A stretch of DNA of 64,000 bases, taken from assembly GCF_013177655.1 (NCBI RefSeq), contig NZ_CP035946.1, positions 1,426,001-1,490,000 on the forward strand, in the 5' to 3' direction. Within the stretch, counting starts at the first letter, position 1. Each line of letters starts with the position of its first letter. The DNA is from Campylobacter canadensis (GTDB lineage: Bacteria; Campylobacterota; Campylobacteria; Campylobacterales; Campylobacteraceae). Below are positions 25,980 to 33,902 of the stretch, piece by piece. The position numbers and the translations under genes were made by a program. Below the pieces are notes generated by a model. That model did no database searches, had not been told where the DNA came from, and worked only from the letters and a program-made list of their open reading frames with translations.

Positions 25980-26666
25980 ATGCAAAAACAAGAAAAAATA
26001 GTACAAATGTTTAATGAGATTGCTCCAAGCTATGATAAAGCAAATAGAATTTTAAGCTTTGGAATAGATACAAAATGGAGACAAGATGCAATAAAAAGAG
26101 TGCAAAAGCACATAAATAAAGACGATTTAGTAATTGTTGATGTTGCTTGTGGTACTGCTGATATGTGTGCTTTATTAAAAAATATAAAACATACAAAATT
26201 AATAGGAATTGACCCAAGTGAAGGTATGCTAAAAATAGCAAAACAAAGATTTAGCGATATAGATTTTAAACAAGCTTACGCTACTGCTTTAGGACTTGAT
26301 GATGAAAGCGTTGATTTAATCACAATTAGCTTTGGTTTTAGAAATGTAGTTGAAAAAGAACAAGCTTTAAAAGAATTTAAAAGAGTGCTTAAAAAAGATG
26401 GAATTTTATTAATATTAGAATTTTTTAAAAGAGAAAAAGGTGGTTTTATAGCAAAAATTAGAGATTTTTATTTAAAAAATATCCTACCTAGCATTGGGGC
26501 TTTAATTAGCAAAAACAAACAAGCTTATGAATATTTACCAAATTCTATTGATGATTTTTACTCAAATAACGAGTTTAAAGAAGAGTTAAAGCAACTTGAT
26601 TTAGAGCTTTTAGAATTTAAAACTTATTCTTTTGGTGTAAGTTCTTTGTTTATAATTAAAAAATAA
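25980..26666 (+). CDS. ubiE: Demethylmenaquinone methyltransferase
   Basis: SAM-dependent C-methyltransferase that makes menaquinone in the cytoplasm-facing membrane pathway. The 228 residues show the family start MFNEIAPSYDKANRILSFG, the SAM-binding motif I VDVACGTADM at 53-62, and the UbiE signature ITISFGFRNV near 114. Its TAA stop overlaps the xseA ATG. It works in the same pathway as the UbiD homologue elsewhere in the window. Confidence 0.94.
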   Translation: MQKQEKIVQMFNEIAPSYDKANRILSFGIDTKWRQDAIKRVQKHINKDDLVIVDVACGTADMCALLKNIKHTKLIGIDPSEGMLKIAKQRFSDIDFKQAYATALGLDDESVDLITISFGFRNVVEKEQALKEFKRVLKKDGILLILEFFKREKGGFIAKIRDFYLKNILPSIGALISKNKQAYEYLPNSIDDFYSNNEFKEELKQLDLELLEFKTYSFGVSSLFIIKK

Positions 26667-28093
26667 TGCAAGTTTTAAACCAAGATTTAAATAATTCATA
26701 CTCGGTAAGCCAAATAAATGATTTAGTTAAAAACTATCTTGAAAGAGACTTTTTAAACATCTATATTCAAGGCGAAATTGATGAATTAAAATCTTATGCA
26801 AGTGGGCATTGGTATTTTAAATTAAAAGAAAGTAAAAATAATGTTATTTATTCTATTTCTTGTGTTATGTTTGCAAACGCAAACCAATTTGCACCAAAAA
26901 TATCAAATAACAATTCAGTAATTTTAAAAGGAAAATTAAGCCTATATTCTCAAAGCGGCACATATCAATTTATATGTACTCAAATAATAATTAAAGATAT
27001 TTTAGGCTTATTGCAACAGCAATTTGAGCAACTTTATAAAAAGCTAAATCAAGAAAATCTTTTTAATAAACAAATACCATTAAAAAAATTTATTAATAAA
27101 ATAGCTATTGTAAGTGCTTTAAATAGTGCTGCAATGCAAGATATGCTAAAAGTTTATCGTAATAAAAAAGCCTTCTTAAGCCAACTTTATTTATTTGATT
27201 GTTTAGTTCAAGGCGATATGGCAGCAAAAAGCATAATAAAAGCCTTAAATAAGGCAATTAGCATTAATCCTTGTGTAATTATAATTGCGAGGGGTGGTGG
27301 CTCTAAACAAGATTTATTTTGCTTTAATGATGAAGAATTAGTGCGTTTTATAGCTAGTGTAAATATCCCAATAATAACAGGAATTGGACATCAAATTGAT
27401 ACTCATTTAAGCGATTATGCTGCTAGTTATCATTGCGCAACCCCTACTGCTGCTATGGAATTTGTACTTTACGATAAGGCTAACTTAATACAAAATTTAG
27501 ATGATAAAAAAGAAAAGCTAAAAAATATTTTTAGCAAAAAAATAGCTTATTTTGAAAATCAGCTACTTTTTTATCAATCAAAATTTTCAAAAACTCAAAT
27601 TATGAAAAACTATGAAAACTATGAAAAGGGCTTAAATGCCTTTATTCAACTTTTCAAAAAAGAATTTAACAATAAAATAAACACTTATTCAAAAGACTTA
27701 TTAAATAAAGAAGAAAAATTAAAGCAAAAAATACAAGCATTTTTTGAATCAAAAAATAATCAATTACAAAAACAAGAAAGTAACATAAATATTAAAAATC
27801 TATTAACCAAAATAGAAAAATCCTTCCTTCATCTAAGCTCTCAAGAAGAAAAATTAAAACAAAGTTTTGCCTTTAAAATGCAAAAAGAAGAGCAAAAGCT
27901 AAATTATTTTATAAAAATATTAAATTCTCAAAAAGAATTTTTTGAAAATGTCGCTTATTATGTTAAAATCACAAAAGACAATAAAATAACAAAATTACAA
28001 GATTTAAAAGAAAATGATTTTATAACTCTAAGCAATAACGAGTGTGTAAAATACGCCCAAATCTTAAAAAGGAGCAAAAATGAGAATTCATAA
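26666..28093 (+). CDS. xseA: Exodeoxyribonuclease VII large subunit
   Basis: Nuclease subunit degrading single-stranded DNA. The 475 residues include an N-terminal OB-fold (QINDLVKNYLERDF ... YIQGEIDELKSYASGHWYF), the catalytic domain with IIIARGGGSKQDLFCFND and IITGIGHQIDTHLSDYAA near residues 207-255, and a long coiled-coil C-terminal half rich in Lys/Glu/Gln. It overlaps serC by 14 bases. No xseB was seen in the window. Confidence 0.95.
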   Translation: MQVLNQDLNNSYSVSQINDLVKNYLERDFLNIYIQGEIDELKSYASGHWYFKLKESKNNVIYSISCVMFANANQFAPKISNNNSVILKGKLSLYSQSGTYQFICTQIIIKDILGLLQQQFEQLYKKLNQENLFNKQIPLKKFINKIAIVSALNSAAMQDMLKVYRNKKAFLSQLYLFDCLVQGDMAAKSIIKALNKAISINPCVIIIARGGGSKQDLFCFNDEELVRFIASVNIPIITGIGHQIDTHLSDYAASYHCATPTAAMEFVLYDKANLIQNLDDKKEKLKNIFSKKIAYFENQLLFYQSKFSKTQIMKNYENYEKGLNAFIQLFKKEFNNKINTYSKDLLNKEEKLKQKIQAFFESKNNQLQKQESNINIKNLLTKIEKSFLHLSSQEEKLKQSFAFKMQKEEQKLNYFIKILNSQKEFFENVAYYVKITKDNKITKLQDLKENDFITLSNNECVKYAQILKRSKNENS

Positions 28094-29153
28094 TTTTAGT
28101 GCAGGTCCAAGCCAATTACCCTTAGAAGTATTAAAACAAGCCCAAGATGAGCTTTTAAGCTATCAAAACAATGGTTTTTCAATTATGGAGATTTCTCATC
28201 GTAGCAAATATTTTGAAGACTTATTAAACGAAGCAAAAGAAGATGTAAAACAATTATATAAATTAGATGATAATTATGATGTTATTTTCATTCAAGGCGG
28301 AGCTAGTATGCAATTTAGCTTAATTGCTATGAATTATAGTCTTGATAATCTTAGTTGTGCTTATGTAGATACCGATGTTTGGACACAAAAAGCATTAAAT
28401 GAAGCAAAATTAGCAAAAATAAATGCTCAATTTGTAGCATCATCAAAAGACAGTGGCTACAAATTTATTCCTAAAATACCTGAAGATATTAATGCAAGTT
28501 ATCTTTATATTTGCTCAAACAATACCGTTCAAGGCACACAATACAAACAATTACCAAAAAGTAAAAGTCCGCTAGTAGTTGATGCTAGTTCTGATTTTTT
28601 TTCAAAAGAGCTTGATTTTTCAAATATAGCGGTATTATTTGGTGGGGTGCAAAAAAATGCTGGTATTGCTGGTATTGCTTGTATGATTGTAAGAAAAGAT
28701 TTTTATGAAAGAAGCAAACAAAAAGAACTTCCTTTAATGTTTAAATACTCAACCTATGTTGATAATAATTCTTTATACAACACTCCATCAAGCTTTGCAA
28801 TTTATATTTTTGCCTTACAAATGAAATGGCTAAAAAAACAAGGTGGCTTAAACAAAATAAACGAATTAAACACGCAAAAAGCAAAAATAATTTATGATAT
28901 TTTAGATAATAGTAATTTTTACACTTGCAAAGCAGCTAAAGAAGATAGGTCTTTAATGAATGTTTGCTTTAAAACTCCTAACGAAGAGCTTGATTTAAAA
29001 TTTCATACCCAAGCAGCAAAAGAAGGTTTAATAGGCTTAAAAGGTCATAAAATAGTTGGTGGTTTAAGGGCAAGTTTATATAATTCTTGTGATTTTGATA
29101 AAATAAATGCTTTAGCAAATTATCTAATTAAATTTGAAAAGGAAAATAGATGA
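28080..29153 (+). CDS. serC: Phosphoserine aminotransferase
   Basis: PLP enzyme converting 3-phosphohydroxypyruvate to phosphoserine; the family also serves pyridoxal phosphate synthesis. It has 357 residues and starts MRIHNFSAGPSQLPLEVL, the class signature. IFIQGGASMQF and VVDASSDFFS are phosphate- and cofactor-binding segments, and GGVQKNAG provides the PLP lysine at position 192. It overlaps the following pilin-like gene by 4 bases. Confidence 0.96.
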   Translation: MRIHNFSAGPSQLPLEVLKQAQDELLSYQNNGFSIMEISHRSKYFEDLLNEAKEDVKQLYKLDDNYDVIFIQGGASMQFSLIAMNYSLDNLSCAYVDTDVWTQKALNEAKLAKINAQFVASSKDSGYKFIPKIPEDINASYLYICSNNTVQGTQYKQLPKSKSPLVVDASSDFFSKELDFSNIAVLFGGVQKNAGIAGIACMIVRKDFYERSKQKELPLMFKYSTYVDNNSLYNTPSSFAIYIFALQMKWLKKQGGLNKINELNTQKAKIIYDILDNSNFYTCKAAKEDRSLMNVCFKTPNEELDLKFHTQAAKEGLIGLKGHKIVGGLRASLYNSCDFDKINALANYLIKFEKENR

Positions 29154-30100
29154 AAAAGGCTTTTTCATTAATAGAACTGGTTTTTTCTATTGTGATTATA
29201 GGATTTTGTATAGCAGCCATTCCTAGAGTTTTAAATATGGCAGTTTTAGCTGATGCAACAAGTATTAAACAAGAGCAAACAAATGCTTTAAAATACTTTT
29301 ACGGGATTTTAAGTGCTTATCCTTACGATATGAGCGCTAATGGAAATTACTGCAAAGATGATTATAGAAAAAATAGCTGGTATTCTCAATTTTGTGCTAC
29401 AGAAAGCTTAGCAAACCTAGATACAACCACAGCAGCTTTAACATCAGCAAGTGCATCAGTATCTACAACAACACCATCTACAAGGGCTAAAACAACTCAA
29501 TTAAAAGATATTTTAAAAGATGTTTCGGAATTAAATATCACAAATAGATTAGGAAATATGAACCATCAAATTTTAAATAGTGGTAATAAATTATATTTAA
29601 ACACAGCAATAGGTACAAATACTAGCTTTAAAACACCAAGTGCAAGCTCTATTAGAATTAATCTTAAAGATATTTACACAGGTAGCAATATAAATACAGG
29701 TTCTTATAATCCACAAGATTATAGCGATTTAACAAAACTTAGTCATTTTGAAATCGCTTGTGAAGATAATTATTTTAACGGCTTTAAAGCAGAAACTAAA
29801 GTGTTAGCAACAAATGAAGGCATTGCTTCTACTTACACATCACAAGCAATTGACACAGAAGGCTTTTTACAACGCTCTATGGTTTTATGCCGTGTAGCAG
29901 TATTTAGAGCTAATGAATTAATCACATCTTTTTATACTTCATTTCCTTTATACGGTAGGGTTGAGAGTGCTTTTTCTCCATATTTATTAAAGGTTCCTAG
30001 CGGCGCTTCAATTAGCAATGAAGATATTATGAAAAAACTAAAAAACATTTCTGGCTTAAGTAAGACTACAATCAACACTAATTATAGTGATTGGCAATAA
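29150..30100 (+). CDS. Pilin/pseudopilin-like protein with type III-type leader
   Basis: A 316-residue protein beginning MKKAFSLIELVFSIVIIGFC, the prepilin-peptidase cleavage and N-methylation motif with Glu at mature position 5, followed by a hydrophobic helix. Residues about 87-115 are a low-complexity Ser/Thr/Ala tract (TTTAALTSASASVSTTTPST), which could be flexible or glycosylated. Four cysteines may form two disulphides. It is the first of three coupled pilin-like genes, likely minor (pseudo)pilins of a type II secretion or DNA-uptake machine. No ATPase, platform protein or prepilin peptidase lies nearby. Confidence 0.75.
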   Translation: MKKAFSLIELVFSIVIIGFCIAAIPRVLNMAVLADATSIKQEQTNALKYFYGILSAYPYDMSANGNYCKDDYRKNSWYSQFCATESLANLDTTTAALTSASASVSTTTPSTRAKTTQLKDILKDVSELNITNRLGNMNHQILNSGNKLYLNTAIGTNTSFKTPSASSIRINLKDIYTGSNINTGSYNPQDYSDLTKLSHFEIACEDNYFNGFKAETKVLATNEGIASTYTSQAIDTEGFLQRSMVLCRVAVFRANELITSFYTSFPLYGRVESAFSPYLLKVPSGASISNEDIMKKLKNISGLSKTTINTNYSDWQ

Positions 30101-30109
30101 GGATAATTA

Positions 30110-31102
30110 ATGAATAAAAAAGCTTTTACGATGATAGAATTAACCTTAGTAATAGTTGTTTTAGCTATTGTGAGTGTGGTTGGGGTGCAAGTAATTCGCT
30201 TTACCTACGAACAAAGAGTTAGAACTCAAATCTTAAACGATTTAGAAGTGCAATCTCAAGTTGCAATTGATTATATTAGCAAAAATACAAAAAATGCGAT
30301 AAGAAATTCAATTAGAGTAAAAAAAGACTACACATCAAATTGTAAAAATTCAACTGATTGTAAATTTGTATATAACATAAACAACGATTTTAAAACATAC
30401 AAGGTTTTAGAATGGGCAAATATTGATATTGATAAAAAAAGAGCGGGATGGTGGGATGGTATAAATAGAACCAAATGTGTGATAGCACAAACTTTAAGAG
30501 CTGATACAACAGGAGTTTCCAAAGATTTTAGCACTGCAACAGGTGGTACTGCTACGCCTGAACCAAAATGTTTTGATGGTTCAGATAGTGGTCAATTTTT
30601 ATGTTTTGCTTTTAGGCACGATGTGAGAACTTGCAATAAATATATGTTAAAACCAGGTAGAAAATACAATAGAGGAATATACTTTTTAGGAGATAATATT
30701 ACAAACTCAAATGCCTTTATTGAAAACGACTTATTAAATCTTGAAGTAAAGGACGATACAAAAACTTCAAAAATTTCTTTTGATACAAAGGTTAAGAATT
30801 TTACAATTACAAATGCCTATGTTTTGGTAGATAGAATAAATGGTGTAAAACTAGACAATAATGAATTAAAATTTTATACACTTGAGTGGGATAAAGACAT
30901 TTGGAGTGGAACAGGTAAAAAAAGTATCAGTGTAACAAATAAATATACCTTAGTAAAAAATGTAAAAAACTTTAATATTCAATCTTTAGGAGATAGCATA
31001 GCCTTTACCTTGTGTTTGGAATCTAAAAAAGAAGTTAGCACCTCTTTATTTGGTACTAGCAAAACAAAAATTAGCGTTTGCAAAAGTGGGGTAATGTTAT
31101 GA
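30110..31102 (+). CDS. Pilin/pseudopilin-like protein
   Basis: A 330-residue protein with a type IV prepilin N-terminus (KKAFTMIELTLVIVVLAIVS, Glu at mature position 5), then a long polar ectodomain containing several Cys residues (CKNSTDCKF, CFDGSD, FLCFAFRHDVRTCNKY). The size and the short charged leader are typical of minor pseudopilins such as GspJ/PilW types, but I cannot place it in one class. It lies 9 bases after the previous pilin gene and overlaps the next by 4 bases. Confidence 0.75.
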   Translation: MNKKAFTMIELTLVIVVLAIVSVVGVQVIRFTYEQRVRTQILNDLEVQSQVAIDYISKNTKNAIRNSIRVKKDYTSNCKNSTDCKFVYNINNDFKTYKVLEWANIDIDKKRAGWWDGINRTKCVIAQTLRADTTGVSKDFSTATGGTATPEPKCFDGSDSGQFLCFAFRHDVRTCNKYMLKPGRKYNRGIYFLGDNITNSNAFIENDLLNLEVKDDTKTSKISFDTKVKNFTITNAYVLVDRINGVKLDNNELKFYTLEWDKDIWSGTGKKSISVTNKYTLVKNVKNFNIQSLGDSIAFTLCLESKKEVSTSLFGTSKTKISVCKSGVML

Positions 31103-31536
31103 AAAAGGCCTTTTCAATGATTACAGCAATTATTTTTATAATAGTTTTAGGACTTTCATCTACGGTTATTTTAAGCACTTCTTTATCTACGCTTTCTTTG
31201 TCTCAAAGAACATATATTAAAGACCAAGCAGAGATATTTTTAAAAAGTGCTAGTCAATACGCAATAGCTTATTGGCTAAGCAAAAACGATAAAGTAAGTG
31301 ATTTAAATAATAAAGTTATTACCCTTTATTATCCTGATGAAACAAATCCATCTTATAAAGCAAAAATAATGTATAAATGGGTAGACAAAGATTTTACAGG
31401 TCTATCAAACAATAGCGGCGGAATGCTAAATTATGATGATAATACAGTAAGGGTTATTGTAGTTCTTGAAACAAGCGGAGTTGTTAAAGACTTAGCAAAT
31501 ATTAGATTAGTAGATGATTTTACCTTAGGCAACTAA
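31099..31536 (+). CDS. Pilin-like protein lacking Glu5 (GspK/PilX-like)
   Basis: A 145-residue protein starting MKKAFSMITAIIFIIVLGLS. It has the prepilin-like leader and hydrophobic helix but Thr instead of Glu at mature position 5. Among minor pseudopilins, GspK also lacks Glu5 and sits at the pilus tip. The frame extends to a TTG at 31078, but ATG 31099 overlaps the preceding stop (ATGTTATGA) and directly precedes the leader, so it is the likely start. The ectodomain (about 110 residues) is unrecognised. Confidence 0.7.
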   Translation: MKKAFSMITAIIFIIVLGLSSTVILSTSLSTLSLSQRTYIKDQAEIFLKSASQYAIAYWLSKNDKVSDLNNKVITLYYPDETNPSYKAKIMYKWVDKDFTGLSNNSGGMLNYDDNTVRVIVVLETSGVVKDLANIRLVDDFTLGN

Positions 31537-31556
31537 GCTTTTTAAAAGCCTAGTTG
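31530..31556. terminator. Terminator between pilin-like operon and rdgB
   Basis: An imperfect inverted repeat, CAACTA-a-GCTTT / AAAGC-c-TAGTTG with a 3-base loop and one mismatch, lies across the stop codons of the two convergent genes. Confidence 0.5.
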
Positions 31557-32147
31557 TTTAATTAAATCGCTTAAAGCTAAATATCTATGAGAAATTTTAT
31601 TTTTTTCTAAAAGACTAAGCTCGGCAAAACTTTTAGAAAAATTATTTGCATAAAACATACTATCGTATCCAAAACCATTCATTCCACTTTCTTCTTTGCT
31701 AATAACCCCATCGCAAACTCCTTTTGCAAAAAGAATTTTATCTTTATTTATAAAGCATAAAACACAAATAAAAGCAGCCTTAGAATAATCAATTTTTAAT
31801 CTTTTAAACTCATCTTTAATTTTTTGTCTATTAGCTGCATCTATATCGCCGCTACTTGCATTTGCGTATCTTGCACTATAAATACCAGGTAAATTATCTA
31901 AGGCTTCAACACACAAACCGCTATCATCGGCTAAGATACAATATTCATCTTTAATTTTTTCATCTAAGCTATCATAAAGTGCTTTTGCCTTTATTTTTGC
32001 ATTTTGTTTAAAAGAATTTCCATCTTCAATAGGATTAAAATTATCAACAAAATCGCTTGCTAAATGTACGCTTATATTAAACTCATTAAAAAAAGAAGAA
32101 AATTCTATTAATTTTTTCTTATTTGAACTTGCTAAAATTATTTTCAT
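31542..32147 (-). CDS. rdgB: XTP/dITP diphosphatase (RdgB/HAM1 family)
   Basis: House-cleaning enzyme that hydrolyses non-canonical purine triphosphates. The 201 residues begin MKIILASSNKKKLIEFSSFF, the family's substrate loop. LADDSGLCVEALDNLPGIYS holds the metal-binding acidic residues, and GMNGFGYDSMFY and ISHRYLALSDLIK are the C-terminal hallmarks. The ATG follows GAGGTG on the minus strand and faces away from the flavoprotein gene. Confidence 0.95.
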   Translation of the reverse strand: MKIILASSNKKKLIEFSSFFNEFNISVHLASDFVDNFNPIEDGNSFKQNAKIKAKALYDSLDEKIKDEYCILADDSGLCVEALDNLPGIYSARYANASSGDIDAANRQKIKDEFKRLKIDYSKAAFICVLCFINKDKILFAKGVCDGVISKEESGMNGFGYDSMFYANNFSKSFAELSLLEKNKISHRYLALSDLIKQLGF

Positions 32148-32176
32148 ATTTCACCTCGTTTTTTAAGGATATTATT

Positions 32177-33307
32177 ATTAAAGTATTTGACATTTTAGTA
32201 ATTGGCGCTGGAGCTAGCGGACTTTTTTTAGCAAATCAAGTAAAAAATACAAATATAGCAATTCTTGAACAAAATGAAAGCATTGCAAAAAAATTATTAA
32301 TTAGCGGTGGAAATAAGTGTAATTTTAGCAATGATAATATAAATAAAAACAATTATTTATGCGATGATTACGAGTTTTTAGATGAAGTGTTAAAAAGCTT
32401 TGATACTAAAAAATCTTTAGAATTTTTTTCACAAATCCCCTTTGTAAAAATTAGAAAACAACAATATTTTGCAAGAAGTTCAAAAGATGTTTTAATGCAA
32501 ATTACAAAAAATATAAAAGCAAAAATATTTTTAAATCAAAAAGTTTTACAAGTAAGTAAGCAAAATGATATTTATAAAATAAATACGAACAAGGCTGAAT
32601 TTTTTGCTAAAAATCTTGTCTTTGCAAGTGGGGCTATTTCTTTTAGCGAACTTGGCGTAAGCGATATTGCTTTAAATATTGCAAAAGAATTTAATATTAA
32701 ATATTTAGACTTTAGCCCTGCTTTAGTGCCTTTTACCTTGCAAAAAGATGAATTTTTTATGAAAAATCTTAGTGGAATTAGCCTTGATGTAATTATGAAA
32801 GTTAATGATAAAAGCTTTTGCAATTCTTTGTTATTTACACATAAAAGCATTAGTGGTCCTGCGGTTTTAAGTGCATCATTATTTTGGAAAAAAGGTAAAA
32901 TTAGTATTGATTTTTTAAATTCTAAAAAGATTGATTTTAAGAGCAATACTAGCTTTATAAATTCATCATTACTTGCAAAAAATATGGCTAAAGAATTTTT
33001 AAAAGCCTTTAATTTAGAAAACAAAGCTTTAAATAAATATACAAAAGATGAGCAAGATATTTTAAAGCGTTTAAGCGATTATTCTTTTGCACCAGCAGGA
33101 ACTCTTGGCTTTAATAAAGCTGAGATTTGCAAAGGTGGAATTTTATTAAAAGAATTAAATACTAACTTTGAAAGCAAGGCTCATAAGGGTTTGTTTTTTA
33201 TAGGAGAATGTCTTAATGTGGGTGGAATTTTAGGTGGTTTTAATATTCATTTTGCCTTTGCAAGTGCCTTTGTTTTAGCAAAATATTTTAATAAAGATTA
33301 TATTTAA
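32177..33307 (+). CDS. BaiN/HI0933-family flavoprotein, apparent ATT start
   Basis: A 376-residue NAD(P)/FAD-dependent oxidoreductase-like protein. The Rossmann dinucleotide fold opens at FDILVIGAGASGLFLANQ, followed by KLLISGGNKCNFSN and, near the C-terminus, GGILLKELNT ... GLFFIGECLNVGGILGGFN. The substrate is unknown. No ATG, GTG or TTG lies in frame close to this start; a TTG at 32123 would add 18 residues encoded within the antisense rdgB start. ATT 32177 has AAGGA 7 bases upstream and gives the family-like N-terminus KVFDILVIG, so I prefer it. Confidence 0.85.
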   Translation: MKVFDILVIGAGASGLFLANQVKNTNIAILEQNESIAKKLLISGGNKCNFSNDNINKNNYLCDDYEFLDEVLKSFDTKKSLEFFSQIPFVKIRKQQYFARSSKDVLMQITKNIKAKIFLNQKVLQVSKQNDIYKINTNKAEFFAKNLVFASGAISFSELGVSDIALNIAKEFNIKYLDFSPALVPFTLQKDEFFMKNLSGISLDVIMKVNDKSFCNSLLFTHKSISGPAVLSASLFWKKGKISIDFLNSKKIDFKSNTSFINSSLLAKNMAKEFLKAFNLENKALNKYTKDEQDILKRLSDYSFAPAGTLGFNKAEICKGGILLKELNTNFESKAHKGLFFIGECLNVGGILGGFNIHFAFASAFVLAKYFNKDYI

Positions 33308-33331
33308 GCTTAAATTAATAAGCTTAAATAT
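33300..33331. terminator. Bidirectional terminator after the flavoprotein gene
   Basis: A perfect 13-bp inverted repeat (ATATTTAAGCTTA / TAAGCTTAAATAT) with a 6-base loop separates the stop codons of two convergent genes. Confidence 0.7.
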
Positions 33332-33334
33332 TTA

Positions 33335-33781
33335 TTATTCTTCTACTTTGTGTTTAGGATCGTGTTTAGATTCGTGCTTAGGTTCGTGCTTAGGTTCGTG
33401 CTTATGCTCGTGTTTAGGATCGTGTTTAGGATCGTGTTTAGGATCGTGTTTTTTAGGCTCATCTTTTGGATATTTAAAGCCTTTTTTATCTAAATACGCT
33501 TGCATAAATTTAATTTCTGCTTCTTGCGCCTTTATGATTTGCTTAGCTAATTTTTTAAGCTCTTCATCTTTTCCGTATTTAAGCTCAATTTGCGCCATTT
33601 CAACCGCACCAATATGATGAGGCAACATACCTGCTACAAAGGCTAAATCAGCATCTTTTTGTTTAATGCCATAATCCATATCTTTGTGCATTTTATGCAT
33701 ACTTTTATTAAGCTCATCGTGCATTAAATCATTTGCACTTAAAGCTAAACTTAATGCTAGTAAAGAAAATATTTTTTTCAT
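33335..33781 (-). CDS. Secreted DUF305 protein with His-rich repetitive tail
   Basis: A 148-residue periplasmic protein with signal peptide MKKIFSLLALSLALSA. The DUF305 domain (residues 20-105) shows AGMLPHHIGAVEMAQIELKY and a helical LKKLAKQIIKAQEAEIKFM; relatives of the CopM type bind copper. The C-terminal 40 residues are tandem KHDP/KHEP units, about one histidine in every four residues, a plausible metal-binding or buffering tail. It is divergent from the TraT-like gene. Metal identity is inference. Confidence 0.82.
   Translation of the reverse strand: MKKIFSLLALSLALSANDLMHDELNKSMHKMHKDMDYGIKQKDADLAFVAGMLPHHIGAVEMAQIELKYGKDEELKKLAKQIIKAQEAEIKFMQAYLDKKGFKYPKDEPKKHDPKHDPKHDPKHEHKHEPKHEPKHESKHDPKHKVEE
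33350..33445. repeat. 12-bp tandem repeat encoding KH(D/E)P units
   Basis: Eight consecutive 12-bp units (consensus on the plus strand GTGTTTAGGATC, with variants GTGCTTAGGTTC) followed by a partial unit. Because the unit is a multiple of three, copy-number changes would lengthen or shorten the His-rich tail without shifting the frame. Confidence 0.85.
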
Positions 33782-33855
33782 TCTTTCTCCTTATAAAAAA
33801 AGAAAAATCATATTTGCTTTTAGTAAATCAAAGTTATTTTAAGATTAGTTTAAGT

Positions 33856-33874
33856 CCCCCCCCCCAATTATAAT
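33856..33874 (+). promoter_or_regulatory. Promoter with C10 tract beside -10 box (TraT-like gene)
   Basis: Ten consecutive Cs (33856-33865) lie 3 bases before a perfect TATAAT (33869-33874), which is 28 bases before the ATG of the TraT-like lipoprotein. AAAGGA is the ribosome-binding site. The tract occupies the -35/-10 spacer, so slippage would alter spacer length and promoter strength without touching the coding frame. Confidence 0.7.
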
Positions 33875-33902
33875 TAAAAATATTTTTTTTTAAAGGATTA
33901 TT

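Noticed and set aside
31078-31098. Upstream TTG start for the third pilin-like protein
   Set aside because: It would put seven extra residues before the prepilin leader and lies inside the preceding gene; ATG 31099 gives the standard leader.
33348-33617. A plus-strand ORF with repeated Cys-Leu-Gly-Ser units, looking like a cysteine-rich repeat protein
   Set aside because: It is the complement of the 12-bp repeats in the DUF305 gene, whose signal peptide and domain make the minus strand the coding one.
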